64,000 bases of DNA from Shewanella sp. 1CM18E (lineage in GTDB: Bacteria > Pseudomonadota > Gammaproteobacteria > Enterobacterales > Shewanellaceae). Shown here piece by piece: positions 9,061 through 18,684 of the stretch. A model generated the notes under the pieces. That model worked only from the letters and a program-made list of their open reading frames with translations. It searched no databases and was not told the origin of the DNA. The position numbers and the translations under genes were made by a program. Numbering within the stretch: the stretch's first letter is position 1; the number at the start of each line of letters is the position of its first letter. The stretch lies in contig NZ_JALNTW010000001.1 in assembly GCF_023161665.1 (NCBI RefSeq), forward strand, positions 355,061 through 419,060. The letters are read 5' to 3'.

Positions 9061-12000
9061 TTATGCTTGTTTCGTTTCCAGCTCAGTTTTTTTGCCTTTC
9101 GCTTTCTCACGCATTTTTTGCATAATCACATAAAATACTGGCACTAATAAGGTACCCACGATAGTGGCCGCTAACATACCGCCAAATACCGAATAACCTA
9201 AGGCGCGGCGACTACCCGCCCCCGCTCCTGATGCCACAACTAAAGGTAATACGCCGAGTAAGAAAGAGAACGCCGTCATTAATACCGCACGAAAACGCAA
9301 TCTAGCTGCGGTCTCGCCGGCTTCAATAATGCTCTTGCCCTCTTCTCTAAGTTGTTTAGCAAACTCGACAATTAAAATCGCGTTCTTACAGGCAAGACCA
9401 ATAAGTAGCACCAGACCAATCTGCGCATAAAGGTTTAGATCTGAACCGACCAAGAGGATATTTAGGAACGCACCTAACACCGCAATGGGGACTGCTAAAA
9501 TAACCGCAAACGGAATGGTCCAACTCTCGTATTGAGCCACCAAGAATAAGTAAGTAAACACTAACGCTAATGAGAAAATTAGCGGCGCAAGGTTACCCGC
9601 TTTAATTTCTTGATAGGTTTGCCCGGTCCACTCAAAGGTATAACCCGCTGGCAATGACTCATTCGCCGCACGTTCCATCGCAGTAATTGAGTCACCCGAG
9701 CTATAACCAGGCGCCGGGAAACCGTTAATGGTGGTTGAGCTGAACATGTTGTAGTTGTTCATCACATCCGGCCCGAGTATTGGCGTTACAGTGACTAAAG
9801 TACTGAGCGGCACCATTTCACCGGTATTTGAGCGCACATAGAATCGAGAGATATCTTGGTCAGAATCCCTAAAGTCGCCTTCCGCTTGCAAAATAACTCT
9901 AAACACCTTACCAAAGCGGTTAAAGTCGTTGACGTACATAGAGCCAAGCATGGTTTGCATGGTTGAGAAGATTTCATTGAGCGATATACCAAGCGCCTTG
10001 GCTTTATCTCTATCAACATCAACAAACATTTGCGGCACATCGGCGCGGAAGTTACTAAATGCCATGGCAATTTCTGGTTGCTCATTGGCTTTCATAATCA
10101 AGGCGCGCATCACAGCTGCGAGCTCTTGAGGCGTTCGCCCTTGGGTGTCTTGCAGCACAAACTCAAAACCGCCCACGCTACCTACCCCAGGAATGGGTGG
10201 CAGAGAGAACGCCATAGCTTTCACTGATGGGTTCGCAGCATATTTGGCCTGCAGCTTAGCCACAATAGCCGATTCAACCATATCTGGTGATTCACGCTCA
10301 CTCCAAGTAGATAGCGTCACAATCATCAAGCCACCGTTGGATGAAACAGAACCAGTAAGAATACTGAAACCACTGGCGTGGATCACATTCTCAACCCCAG
10401 GCTCAGCTAATGTAAGCTCAACCAAGTCGCGCATTACATCTTCAGTACGGTTAAGTGATGCACCATCGGGTAGCTGAATATCAACCATAAAGGCTTTTTT
10501 ATCTTCCATCGGCACAAAGCCTGATGGCAAGATTTTAGCCACGCCGCCCGTTAGCAAGATTAAGCAGCCATAAACCACACCAACCAATACTAGCTTTCGA
10601 GTCAGCGAAGACACCAACTTCATATACTTACCAGTAAAGCGCTCAAAATTGCGGTTAAAGGCAGCATGGAAGCCTTTAGTGTGAGTCTTAGGCGGGCGCA
10701 GCAGTGAAGCACATAACGCAGGGCTTAAGGTTAATGCGTTAATCGATGAGATTAAGACCGAGATACAGATGGTTACCGAGAACTGCGCGTACATTTGGCC
10801 AGTGATCCCCGGCATAACCGCCGTTGGCGCAAATACCGCTAACAATACTAATGTTGTAGCGATAATCGGCCCTGTCACCTCTTTCATCGCTTTAGATGTG
10901 GCTTCTTTTGGTGATAAGCCCTCATCTTGCATTAAACGAGTCACGTTCTCGACCACAACAATGGCGTCGTCCACTACAATACCAATCGCCAAAATAAGCG
11001 CGAATAAAGAAACCGTATTGATGCTCATACCAAAGGCGAGCAAAAAGGCAAACGTACCGATAAGTGACACAGGAATAGCAATACCCGGTACTAAGGTTGA
11101 ACGCGCATCTTGTAAGAAGATAAACACCACAAATACAACCAGTGCGATTGAGATAAACAGGGTTTGCACCACCTCTGCAATAGAGGTTTCAACAAACTCT
11201 GTGGTGTCGTACAGCACTTCATATTCAAGATCGTTAGGGAAGCGCTGAGATAGCTTTTCCATCTCAGCTTTAATCGCTTGCCCCACCTCTAACGCATTGG
11301 CATCAGGTGACTGGTAAATCGCAATAATTGCCGACGGTTTATTATTTAATTTACCCTGCGCATCATAGGTTTGTGAGCCCAGCTCGACCCTAGCTACATC
11401 GCCCACAACAACTTTGGAGCCGTCGTTATTGGCTCGGATCATCACATCATGAAACTCTTGCGGATCTTTAAGGCGGCCTTTAGTTTGTAGGGTATACTGA
11501 AATTGCTGATCAGGATCTACTGGCGCAGCACCAATACGCCCAGCAGCAACCTGAATATTTTGTTCTTGCAAGGCAGCAATCACATCGGTAGCCGTCACAC
11601 CAAGGCTGGCCATTTTGTCTGGGTCGAGCCAAATACGCATAGCGTAATCTAGCGCACCAATCACCTGCACTTTAGACACACCATATTGGCGCGCCAATGC
11701 ATCTTTTACATTAAGTCCGGCATAGTTAGTAATAAACAGCGAATCAAAGGTTTCATTTGGCGAAACCAGGTTAACCACCATCAACATGTTAGGGCTTTGC
11801 TTTTCTACTTTAACCCCTTGGCGTTTCACCTCTTCGGGTAATCGCGGCATCGCCTGCTGCACCCGGTTTTGCACTTTAACCTGCGCCATATCGGCGTCGG
11901 TGCCCACTTCAAAAGTCACATTGAGCGAGTAACTGCCATCGTTGGCACTTTTAGACTCCATGTAGAGCATGCCTTCAACACCGTTAACTTCAGCTTCTAA

Positions 12001-12195
12001 CGGCTGGGCAATGGTGTCTTTAACAATATCGGCACTGGCGCCAGAGTAACTGGTCGACACGCTCACTTGAGGCGGTGCTATCTCAGGAAATTCGGCAACC
12101 GACAGCACAGGAATAGAAATTAAACCAACAAGGGTTAATACGGTTGAAATAACAAAGGCAAACTTGGGCCTGTTAATAAAAAAATCACTAATCAT
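9061..12195 (-). CDS. RND multidrug efflux transporter, inner-membrane pump (AcrB/MexB type)
   Basis: A 1044-residue HAE-1 family proton-driven pump, the normal length. It starts [17 protein letters not shown], the usual RND N-terminus with TM1, and has two large periplasmic loops and twelve predicted membrane segments. TM4 carries the proton-relay Asp pair in [16 protein letters not shown]. The Shine-Dalgarno GGGGAA is well placed. It lies 93 bases after its periplasmic adaptor gene on the same strand, so the two form an operon. No outer-membrane channel gene follows, so it probably uses a TolC-type protein encoded elsewhere. The substrate is unknown. Confidence 0.95.
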   Translation of the reverse strand: MISDFFINRPKFAFVISTVLTLVGLISIPVLSVAEFPEIAPPQVSVSTSYSGASADIVKDTIAQPLEAEVNGVEGMLYMESKSANDGSYSLNVTFEVGTDADMAQVKVQNRVQQAMPRLPEEVKRQGVKVEKQSPNMLMVVNLVSPNETFDSLFITNYAGLNVKDALARQYGVSKVQVIGALDYAMRIWLDPDKMASLGVTATDVIAALQEQNIQVAAGRIGAAPVDPDQQFQYTLQTKGRLKDPQEFHDVMIRANNDGSKVVVGDVARVELGSQTYDAQGKLNNKPSAIIAIYQSPDANALEVGQAIKAEMEKLSQRFPNDLEYEVLYDTTEFVETSIAEVVQTLFISIALVVFVVFIFLQDARSTLVPGIAIPVSLIGTFAFLLAFGMSINTVSLFALILAIGIVVDDAIVVVENVTRLMQDEGLSPKEATSKAMKEVTGPIIATTLVLLAVFAPTAVMPGITGQMYAQFSVTICISVLISSINALTLSPALCASLLRPPKTHTKGFHAAFNRNFERFTGKYMKLVSSLTRKLVLVGVVYGCLILLTGGVAKILPSGFVPMEDKKAFMVDIQLPDGASLNRTEDVMRDLVELTLAEPGVENVIHASGFSILTGSVSSNGGLMIVTLSTWSERESPDMVESAIVAKLQAKYAANPSVKAMAFSLPPIPGVGSVGGFEFVLQDTQGRTPQELAAVMRALIMKANEQPEIAMAFSNFRADVPQMFVDVDRDKAKALGISLNEIFSTMQTMLGSMYVNDFNRFGKVFRVILQAEGDFRDSDQDISRFYVRSNTGEMVPLSTLVTVTPILGPDVMNNYNMFSSTTINGFPAPGYSSGDSITAMERAANESLPAGYTFEWTGQTYQEIKAGNLAPLIFSLALVFTYLFLVAQYESWTIPFAVILAVPIAVLGAFLNILLVGSDLNLYAQIGLVLLIGLACKNAILIVEFAKQLREEGKSIIEAGETAARLRFRAVLMTAFSFLLGVLPLVVASGAGAGSRRALGYSVFGGMLAATIVGTLLVPVFYVIMQKMREKAKGKKTELETKQA

Positions 12196-12288
12196 GGTGT
12201 TCCCCTGTCAGCGTTAAAACACGCCCATTACCATAGGCGTAAGCGACCCTTGAGTAGACAAAATAAGATGTGTTCATCAGCACCGCTC

Positions 12289-13446
12289 CTATTTAGTTTC
12301 GTCTTCTTTAAAAGGGATAACTTCTTGCTCTACAGGGTTAACCTTGATCCCCGGACGAATTTTTTGTAGTCCTTCAACCACAATACGCTCACCATCTTCA
12401 AGGCCTTTTAACACACGCCACTCCACGCCAAAACGCTCGCCAAGCTCAACTACGCGCTTTTGTACTTCATCTTGTTGATTCAGCACCATAACAAAGCGGC
12501 CTTGCTGATCTTCTTGCACAGCAGCTTGTGGGATTAACAGTGCTGTTTCTTTAATAGGAGATTCGACAATTAAGGTAACAAACAAGCCAGGCAACATCAG
12601 CTTATCGTCATTTTTAAAGCTGGCGCGCACAGGTAAGGTACCCGTTGCGGCATCAACGCGGTTGCCAACAAAGTCGATAAAACCAACCTCATCAAACATG
12701 GTGCCGTTAGGTAAACGTAAACGCATAACGATATCGCTGATTTTAACTTCACGTTGCTCCGCCTTAGAAAAATTCTGCTGGGCGGTAATGAGTCCCTTTT
12801 CCGGAACTTGGAAACTCACCCACATAGGCTGAAGCTGTACTAAGCTTGCCATCTCAGACTGAGGGGTAATGATGTCACCCGTACTGACTTTAGCGTTACT
12901 TATACGACCCGATATTGGCGCATAAACCTTGGTATAACTTAATTGCAGCTCAGCGGCTTGCACTGCAGCTTCCGCTTGCACAACACCTGCTGCAGTGGTT
13001 AATTTACGGCTGGTTAGCTCATCCATATCTTGGGCGCTTATCATGCCATCGGGCAGCAAGCGGCGGCCACGCTCCCAGTTCATTACCGCCACATCTCGTG
13101 AGGCAACAGCTTGTTTAAGCACGGCGTTTTGCTGCGCAAGCTCTGCGATAAAAGCTGCGGGATCGATTTCAAACAGCAAGTCACCTGCTGTTACATCGTC
13201 ACCTTCTACAAAAGAGCGTTTAAGCAACTGGCCTTGAATTTGCGATTTAATTACCACGTCTTCCGATGCTTGGGTACGGCCGACAATTTCAGTTTTAGGA
13301 ATAATATCTTTTTGATGTGCAACGTTAACAATCACGCTGGGTAACATGGCTTGTTGTGGTTTTGGAGCCTCGCCACAGCCTGAAGTTATTGTGGAACCTA
13401 ATACGATAATCCACAACGCAAGTTTTGAAACTGTTGAGCTAGCCAT
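12289..13446 (-). CDS. RND efflux periplasmic adaptor (membrane-fusion protein, AcrA/MexA type)
   Basis: A 385-residue lipoprotein adaptor linking the RND pump to an outer-membrane channel. The N-terminus has a hydrophobic segment ending in a lipobox-like TSGC (Cys near residue 24). The lipoyl/barrel-sandwich halves are around IKSQIQGQLLKRSFVEGDDV and LSYTKVYAPISGRISNAKVSTGDIIT, with a helical hairpin between. The ribosome site GGAGG lies five bases before the ATG. It is the first gene of the two-gene efflux operon. No TetR-type repressor gene is adjacent, which is unusual compared with acrR-acrAB. Confidence 0.93.
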   Translation of the reverse strand: MASSTVSKLALWIIVLGSTITSGCGEAPKPQQAMLPSVIVNVAHQKDIIPKTEIVGRTQASEDVVIKSQIQGQLLKRSFVEGDDVTAGDLLFEIDPAAFIAELAQQNAVLKQAVASRDVAVMNWERGRRLLPDGMISAQDMDELTSRKLTTAAGVVQAEAAVQAAELQLSYTKVYAPISGRISNAKVSTGDIITPQSEMASLVQLQPMWVSFQVPEKGLITAQQNFSKAEQREVKISDIVMRLRLPNGTMFDEVGFIDFVGNRVDAATGTLPVRASFKNDDKLMLPGLFVTLIVESPIKETALLIPQAAVQEDQQGRFVMVLNQQDEVQKRVVELGERFGVEWRVLKGLEDGERIVVEGLQKIRPGIKVNPVEQEVIPFKEDETK

Positions 13447-13903
13447 TCAAGCCTCCAAAGAAATAGGATATGTGCTTTATTTTTATGCAGAAATTATATG
13501 CTTAAAGCCTAGACAAAAGAAACCTTTTACCAACAAACGCTCAACACTTTGTCTGCCACCGCAAAAGTCTGATTAACATAAAAGGTGAATATAGACGGGT
13601 ATTACTATTCAAGCCTGCAATTTAACTGATGCTTTATTAGCCAAAGCCGCGCCAAATTTAACTTCATCGATAAAAGTGAGAGATCAAGCAAGGTTATTCA
13701 GTAAAGTGTCATGGTAAACAATAGATACAGCAACTAGAGTGTTAACTAGGCGCTAAGATTTTGCGCGATAGAAATGATCAATATTTAGTTAGCTCAATTT
13801 GCTCGAACTACACAGAAAGTACGCTCAAACCACGCAAGTGGTTGACCATGATAAAAAACGATGCCTAAGATGGCATTAGTCACAGCGAACAGGTAGGTAA
13901 TTT
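13447..13903. other. Intergenic region, no gene seen
   Basis: This holds the leftward promoter of the efflux operon and the rightward promoter of the 120-residue hypothetical. A small hairpin, ACCACGCAAGTGGT near 13831, is visible. AGGTAGGT just before 13904 is the ribosome site of the next gene. Nothing else recognised. Confidence 0.5.
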
Positions 13904-14266
13904 ATGACAGCAATCTCTCATGTATACAACTACACAGTCCGATGCCCACACATCAAGGATCCCGCTCACCCAACCAGCTGGCGTAACCATATTGAGCTTA
14001 ATCGCTCATGTGAAATCGCATTAGACAGAATTACTAAGTGGCACGGCCATTCAGGCAACCGACTTTTTGAACATGAAGGCTTTGTGGTTAGAGAATGTGA
14101 GCAAGAGCAAGCCTACTTTGCCATGCAAAATGACCGCCTCAAAGATGACAAACATGCTTTGGTAACATTCAAAGTATTTATGGATAACAAAACCAAAGAC
14201 ACCTCAGTACAAGAGATCATGGAACATGTTATCGAAGATTATAAGTCTCGCTTAAGCAAACTCTAA
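13904..14266 (+). CDS. Conserved-looking hypothetical protein, 120 residues
   Basis: A soluble, charged protein with no signal peptide or membrane segment and no family recognised. It is rich in His, Asp and Glu (for example PHIKDPAHPTSWRNHIE and KWHGHSGNRLFEHEGF), which could bind metal, but no standard motif is seen. A good ribosome site (AGGTAGGT) and a strong terminator directly after the stop show it is a single-gene transcription unit and likely real. Confidence 0.7.
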   Translation: MTAISHVYNYTVRCPHIKDPAHPTSWRNHIELNRSCEIALDRITKWHGHSGNRLFEHEGFVVRECEQEQAYFAMQNDRLKDDKHALVTFKVFMDNKTKDTSVQEIMEHVIEDYKSRLSKL

Positions 14267-14271
14267 TCATT

Positions 14272-14308
14272 ATCGGCATGTTTCCGTTATCGAGACATGC
14301 CGATTTTT
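14272..14308 (+). terminator. Rho-independent terminator
   Basis: Ten-base stem ATCGGCATGT / ACATGCCGAT with a 13-base loop followed by TTTTT, five bases after the stop of the 120-residue gene. The 370 bases that follow are AT-rich with no gene seen and should carry the promoter of the NADH dehydrogenase. Confidence 0.85.
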
Positions 14309-14679
14309 GACCAACCTGTTAAATAACGAGCAAGATCACAATTCTAACTTTCTAGTAAAACTTTCTCTTATCCTAAAGCGTAAACCACAGTTTAAAACCG
14401 CTACAAAACAACGTCCATAAAAACAATAAAGCATTAAAATACAAAGAATTAAAAAACATAACCCATTAAAAAACACAATTTAACCCAGATTTACTGCTAA
14501 ATTGCCGTTTTTCATATCTACTGCTACACTTTTTAACCTAAATTATCGTCAAAATTTCGATATAGCCCAAGTTATAACCAAGTAAAATCTTTAGGCTCAA
14601 TCCGCCTTTTTGCTTACTCGGCCATAAGTTAAACCTATATTTAATTTACATTTTTATCTAATTAAGGATTAAAGAACTC

Positions 14680-15981
14680 ATGCATGAAATGGCTAATATT
14701 GTCATCGTAGGTGGCGGCGCTGGTGGTATGGAGATCGCAACTAAACTCGGTCACCAACTTGGCCGAAAAGGCAAAGCCAGAGTCACACTGATTGATTGTG
14801 CCGAAAGCCATGTTTGGAAGCCCCTTCTGCATGAGGTTGCCACAGGCGCCTTAGATATTGGTATTGATGCTATTAGCTACCGTGGTCACGCTGCTAACCA
14901 TGGTTATCACTTTCAACAAGGTGCAATGACAGATATTGATAGAGAAGCTAAACAAGTGATTTTAGCACCTATTAATGATGAAAAAGGCAATGAGCTCTTA
15001 CCTGCCCGCCGCATCGATTACGACTACCTAGTGATCGCAATCGGCAGCATCGCCAATGACTTTAATATTACTGGCGTGCGTGATAATTGCGTATTTTTAG
15101 ATAGCACAGAACAAGCGATGGAAATTCGTAGCATGCTACTAAACAAGTTCATGCGCTACGCTAGCCATCACCAACTTGACGACAAAATTAAAATTGCCGT
15201 TGTTGGCGCCGGTGCAACTGGGGTTGAGATGTCTGCAGAAATGCACCACGCAGTTGATCAGCTTCGCGGCTTTGGCTACAAAATCGATAGCAGCTTACTT
15301 GAAATCACCCTTATTGAAGCCGATGACCGCATTCTGCCTAAGGTAGAGAAAGCCGAGATATCAGCGTCTGTCGCCAAAGAGCTAACAGCCATTGGTGTTA
15401 AGGTAATGACCAACACTCGTATTAACCAAGTCACTAAAGAAGGCTTACATACTTCTGAAGATGAATTTATTCCCTCTGATATGGTGATTTGGTCTACTGG
15501 CGTAAAAGCACCAGACTTCTTGAAAGAGATTGGCGGCCTAGAGAGCAACCACATTAACCAAGTGATGGTTAATCAAAATATGCAAACTACCCGCGATCCT
15601 GCGATTTTTGCGATTGGTGACTGCGCAGCTTGCCCACAAGAAGATGGCAGCTGGGTACCACCACGTGGTCAATCAGCCCGCCAAATGGCACTGATGACAG
15701 CAGACAACATCAAGTTATTGTTAAATGGCAAGCCAGCATCAAACAATTACGTATATAAAGATTTGGGTGCATTAGTGAACCTATCTAAGTTCCACACTGT
15801 AGGTAACTTGATGTCATTCATTGGTGGCGGCGTAATGGTAGAAGGCAAGATTGCACGTTTTGTTTACACCTCACTATACCGCAGACACTTGATTGAGCTA
15901 CACGGCCCAATTAAAGGCACCTTGTTGATGTTCGCGAAAGGCATTAGCCGCATCGTACACCCACACTTGAAGTTGCACTAA
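14680..15981 (+). CDS. Type II NADH dehydrogenase (NDH-2-like FAD oxidoreductase)
   Basis: A single-subunit flavoprotein that passes electrons from NADH to quinone at the inner membrane without pumping protons. 433 residues. The FAD Rossmann motif IVIVGGGAGGMEIATKLG is at the N-terminus, the NAD-binding motif VVGAGATGVEMSAEM is near residue 175, and the FAD-contact block AIFAIGDCAACPQEDGSWVPP is near residue 310. The C-terminal stretch after 350 is amphipathic, as in membrane-associated NDH-2 proteins. The call as Ndh rather than another pyridine nucleotide-disulfide oxidoreductase rests on these blocks and length; no CxxxxC redox pair is present near the FAD motif. Confidence 0.88.
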   Translation: MHEMANIVIVGGGAGGMEIATKLGHQLGRKGKARVTLIDCAESHVWKPLLHEVATGALDIGIDAISYRGHAANHGYHFQQGAMTDIDREAKQVILAPINDEKGNELLPARRIDYDYLVIAIGSIANDFNITGVRDNCVFLDSTEQAMEIRSMLLNKFMRYASHHQLDDKIKIAVVGAGATGVEMSAEMHHAVDQLRGFGYKIDSSLLEITLIEADDRILPKVEKAEISASVAKELTAIGVKVMTNTRINQVTKEGLHTSEDEFIPSDMVIWSTGVKAPDFLKEIGGLESNHINQVMVNQNMQTTRDPAIFAIGDCAACPQEDGSWVPPRGQSARQMALMTADNIKLLLNGKPASNNYVYKDLGALVNLSKFHTVGNLMSFIGGGVMVEGKIARFVYTSLYRRHLIELHGPIKGTLLMFAKGISRIVHPHLKLH

Positions 15982-16172
15982 TAAGCTTTTTGAATGTTGC
16001 TGGTATTTTGCTTTTATTTTGCTTTAGCACCAGCAACATTTTCTGCCAAATTAAGTTGGCTTTCTCAGTCTTGCGACACTTGGAAATCAAACTTCGTTTG
16101 ATAACAAAGACTTTATTTATCTTCAAGCTGAGTGTGACATTTAACTCAAGTGGTTCCAATGGCCTGCGGCCA

Positions 16173-16268
16173 GCGCATGTGCAGACACTGCCGTGACACG
16201 CAGCAAGTCCATCCCTGTAAGCTCGGCCATGACGTCCATGTCATGGACGGTCACGGCCGCATCTACAC
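16173..16268 (-). repeat. Interspersed palindromic repeat, copy A
   Basis: The ends TGTAGATGCGGCCGTGAC and TGCAGACACTGCCGTGAC are inverted relative to each other with 14 of 18 matches. The interior, with CCGTCCATGACATGGACG, is itself a hairpin. Related copies lie at 19197-19292 and 19456-19624 in the opposite orientation. It is non-coding; the small frames that cross it are shadows. Confidence 0.75.
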
Positions 16269-16402
16269 TAGGTTAGAACAACACAACCTTTGGCACATAC
16301 AGTAAGGATTAAAGGCCTAGCTCGTTTTTGGACAGAAACGAGCTAAAACTCAGGCTCTAAATTAGAGTCGTTGGGTTAGTAAATCTATGGTGTTCGCTCA
16401 TT

Positions 16403-16507
16403 CAGTAACGCTTAACATAGGGTTCGCCACGATAAACTCACAAAGCACACCAAACTTCATACCAAAATCGCCGAGTGTAAAGCATCACCTTAATGGCTTT
16501 GTTATAC
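16403..16507 (-). other. attC-like recombination site downstream of the TIR-like gene
   Basis: On the plus strand the element opens with CAGTAACGCTTAA and closes with CTTAATGGCTTTGTTATAC. These fit the outer core boxes (RYYYAAC / GTTRRRY) of integron attC sites and resemble the long Vibrio-type repeats in form. TAAC/GTTA pair at the ends, and GC-TTAA pairs with TTAA-GC with two extrahelical bases. It begins 16 bases after the TIR-like gene stop, where a cassette attC belongs. Hairpin folding of the 105-base interior was judged by eye only. Confidence 0.5.
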
Positions 16508-16522
16508 AAAACCTGCGGTAAG

Positions 16523-17356
16523 CTATAAGCTATAGCCGCAAGCTTTAAGCTCAAGGTTTACGTCATTTTTCCACGCACCAGCTTGATCCATTGAAACATA
16601 CACAACACCACTAATATCATTAGGTGTTTCTATTTGCCCTTTAACTAAAGCACACACATTTTTTCGTCCAAGCTTAGCCATTAGGTAACCATGCTCGAAA
16701 ACAACATTTTGTCTTGCACGATCACGAGCTGGTACAGTTGTTTCGAAAGCTCCACGCCCTTTATCACAAGGTGTATATATTACGATTGCAAAATCCGCTT
16801 CACCTGCGTAGTGCTCAATTTTTTCAATTATTGTCATCCCACTACTTGCTTGTTCGTGCAATATAATGGCTTCAAGACCGATACTTTCGATATGTCTTGC
16901 TGCTTCTTGCTTAGCTTCATTGTCACGCCCATGAACAATAAATACCTTGTTTTTCTTGGGTTCTTGAGGAACAGAGAAAATCGGAGTTGCTGATACTACA
17001 TGTTGAGGATGGACATTCTGTTGAGCTGGAGATTGAAAGACTGCTGGTTGTTGACAGGCTAATTGTGTGCCAAATTCCAAATGACTCAATAGATCTGCAA
17101 ACTCTTTATCTAGAAATGCCCGACGCTCTAGATAAGTGCCAAACTTGGGCTGGATAAAGTCCCAAAACGAGTCTAAATCACGAGCAAGCTTTAACCAACT
17201 AGGCAGGTGTGATGACAACGTATTATTACTTAAAAGCTCGTGCCTCAACTGTTGGTATTCACTGTTTGATGACTCTTTACCAGTTGCCCTTGATTTTAAC
17301 AATGCACATAGGTAGTTCACTTTTTCTGCATTACTGGTTAAAAATTCAATACTCAT
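16523..17356 (-). CDS. TIR-like nucleotide-binding domain protein, probable defence effector
   Basis: 277 residues in two parts. The C-terminal domain (about residues 135-277) has the signature of the predicted nucleotide-binding TIR-like family (DUF/PF10137 type): KVFIVHGRDNEAKQEAARHI, LHEQASSGMTIIEKIEHY, ADFAIVIYTPCD and RARQNVVFEHGYLMAKLGR, which carries the conserved Glu, then CALVKGQIETPNDISGVVYV. In other proteins this fold serves as the NAD-degrading or nucleotide-sensing effector of CBASS and related immune systems. The N-terminal part (residues 1-110), with LPSWLKLARDLDSFWDFIQPKFGTYLERR-type sequence, resembles N-termini of abortive-infection proteins; that is from memory and unverified. 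It is flanked by attC-like sites on both sides. No cyclase gene is adjacent. Confidence 0.8.
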   Translation of the reverse strand: MSIEFLTSNAEKVNYLCALLKSRATGKESSNSEYQQLRHELLSNNTLSSHLPSWLKLARDLDSFWDFIQPKFGTYLERRAFLDKEFADLLSHLEFGTQLACQQPAVFQSPAQQNVHPQHVVSATPIFSVPQEPKKNKVFIVHGRDNEAKQEAARHIESIGLEAIILHEQASSGMTIIEKIEHYAGEADFAIVIYTPCDKGRGAFETTVPARDRARQNVVFEHGYLMAKLGRKNVCALVKGQIETPNDISGVVYVSMDQAGAWKNDVNLELKACGYSL

Positions 17357-17399
17357 TTAAATTCCTGAATATGTAAAAGATAATCTAACTTTTAGTTTT

Positions 17400-17456
17400 G
17401 GATAACGCTTAAGACAGCGACGCATTCATGCCTCCGCCTGATTTTTATTGTTATGT
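17400..17456 (-). other. attC-like recombination site between the two cassette genes
   Basis: A 57-base imperfect inverted repeat, the size of a short attC. On the plus strand it reads GGATAACGCTTAAGACAGCG at one end and ATTTTTATTGTTATGT at the other, with ATAAC/GTTAT pairing. The centre is GCATTCATGC, a perfect hairpin stem (GCAT/ATGC). The stop codon of the repeat-protein gene (17458-17460) abuts it on one side, and the TIR-like gene start is 43 bases away on the other. This is exactly cassette spacing. The layout closely parallels class 1 integron attC sites read in reverse. Confidence 0.6.
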
Positions 17457-17457
17457 T

Positions 17458-18684
17458 TCAGTCGCAACCACATGACATTTGTTTACCATCTGCGCTGTAG
17501 GCACACGTTTGAGACTGACCACCACAAGAAACATTTGAGCCATCTGCACTATAGGCGCATGTTGCAGACTCACCGCCACAAGAAACACCTGAACCATCTG
17601 CACTATAGGCACATGTTGCAGACTCGCCGCCACAAGAAACACTTGAGCCATCTGCACTATAGGCACATGTTGCAGACTCGCCGCCACAAGAAACACTTGA
17701 GCCATCTGCACTATAGGCGCATGTTGCAGACTCACCGCCACAAGAAACACCTGAACCATCTGCACTATAGGCACATGTTGCAGACTCACCGCCACAAGAA
17801 ACACTTGAGCCATCTGCACTATAGGCGCATGTTGCAGACTCGCCACCACAAGAAACACTTGAACCATCTGCACTATAGGCGCATGTTGCAGACTTTCCAC
17901 CACAAGAAACACTTGAACCATCTGCACTATAAGCACATGTTGCGGACTCACTTCCACAGTAAACACCTGATCCATTTGAACTATACTTACATGTCGCTTG
18001 ATTTGGACATTGCATTGTATTTTCCAACTTGTGCTCTAGTTCAAGTTGCTTTTCTAATTCATCATTGGACATGGCAAGGCATGAGTCACCACCCCGTTTA
18101 AATCCAGCATTACACTTCCAGTCACTGCCATAGACATCTAAGCCTGCATTTTCAGGGATTAGAACTTTCTGGCAATGGTTGCCTGACTTATAAAAACCTT
18201 TATTGCACTTCCAGCCGCTGCCATAGACATCTAAGCCGGCATTTTCAGGAATTTGAACTTTCTGGCACTGGCTGCCTGACTTATAAAAGCCTTTGTTGCA
18301 CTTCCAGCCACTGCCATAGACATCTAAACCGGCATTTTCAGGAATTTGAACTTTCTGGCACTGGCTGCCTGACTTATAAAAGCCTTTGTTACACTTCCAG
18401 CCGCTGCCATAGACATCTAAGCCGGCATTTTCAGGGATTTGAACTTTCTGGCACTGGTTGCCTGATTTATAAAAGCCTTTGTTACACTTCCAGCCGCTGC
18501 CATAGACATCTAAGCTGGCATTTTCAGGGATTTGAACTTTTTGGCACTGGCTGCCTGACTTATAAAAGCCTTTGTTGCACTTCCACCCATCACCATATGA
18601 ATTTTTAGAAGCATTAACCGGAATACCTTGCGACCAAGAATTAGCAGAGAAGAGCACAATCAAGACTAAAAGAATTTTTTTCAT
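17458..18684 (-). CDS. Secreted Cys-rich tandem-repeat protein
   Basis: Function not recognised. Starting at the ATG at 18684, a typical signal peptide (MKKILLVLIVLFSANSWSQ) is followed by six 31-residue repeats (IPENAGLDVYGSGWKCNKGF-type, two Cys each; 93-base DNA units, about 18070-18604). A charged linker with NDELEKQLELEHKLE comes next, then ten 18-residue repeats (CAYSADGSSVSCGGESAT; 54-base units, 17463-18000). Regular paired Cys suggest disulfide-stapled repeats acting outside the cytoplasm. Similar GW-C-NKG-Y repeats occur in small exported proteins carried by Vibrio integron cassettes (recollection). An upstream in-frame extension to 18789 is rejected because it precedes the signal peptide. 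The very high DNA identity between units predicts copy-number variation. Confidence 0.85.
   Translation of the reverse strand: MKKILLVLIVLFSANSWSQGIPVNASKNSYGDGWKCNKGFYKSGSQCQKVQIPENASLDVYGSGWKCNKGFYKSGNQCQKVQIPENAGLDVYGSGWKCNKGFYKSGSQCQKVQIPENAGLDVYGSGWKCNKGFYKSGSQCQKVQIPENAGLDVYGSGWKCNKGFYKSGNHCQKVLIPENAGLDVYGSDWKCNAGFKRGGDSCLAMSNDELEKQLELEHKLENTMQCPNQATCKYSSNGSGVYCGSESATCAYSADGSSVSCGGKSATCAYSADGSSVSCGGESATCAYSADGSSVSCGGESATCAYSADGSGVSCGGESATCAYSADGSSVSCGGESATCAYSADGSSVSCGGESATCAYSADGSGVSCGGESATCAYSADGSNVSCGGQSQTCAYSADGKQMSCGCD

Noticed and set aside
10769..11248. 159-codon plus-strand frame opposite the RND pump
   Set aside because: Antisense shadow of the conserved pump sequence; composition is Thr/Ile/Ala-rich as expected of an antisense frame.
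17448..18101. Long plus-strand frame and a second minus frame across the repeat gene
   Set aside because: They are shadows created by the 54-base tandem repeat, which keeps every frame open. Only the minus frame from 18684 has a signal peptide, a start and sensible protein composition.
17463..18604. Possible CRISPR array because of regular repeats
   Set aside because: The 54- and 93-base units are adjacent with no unique spacers, and they lie in one coding frame with two Cys per unit. No cas gene nearby.
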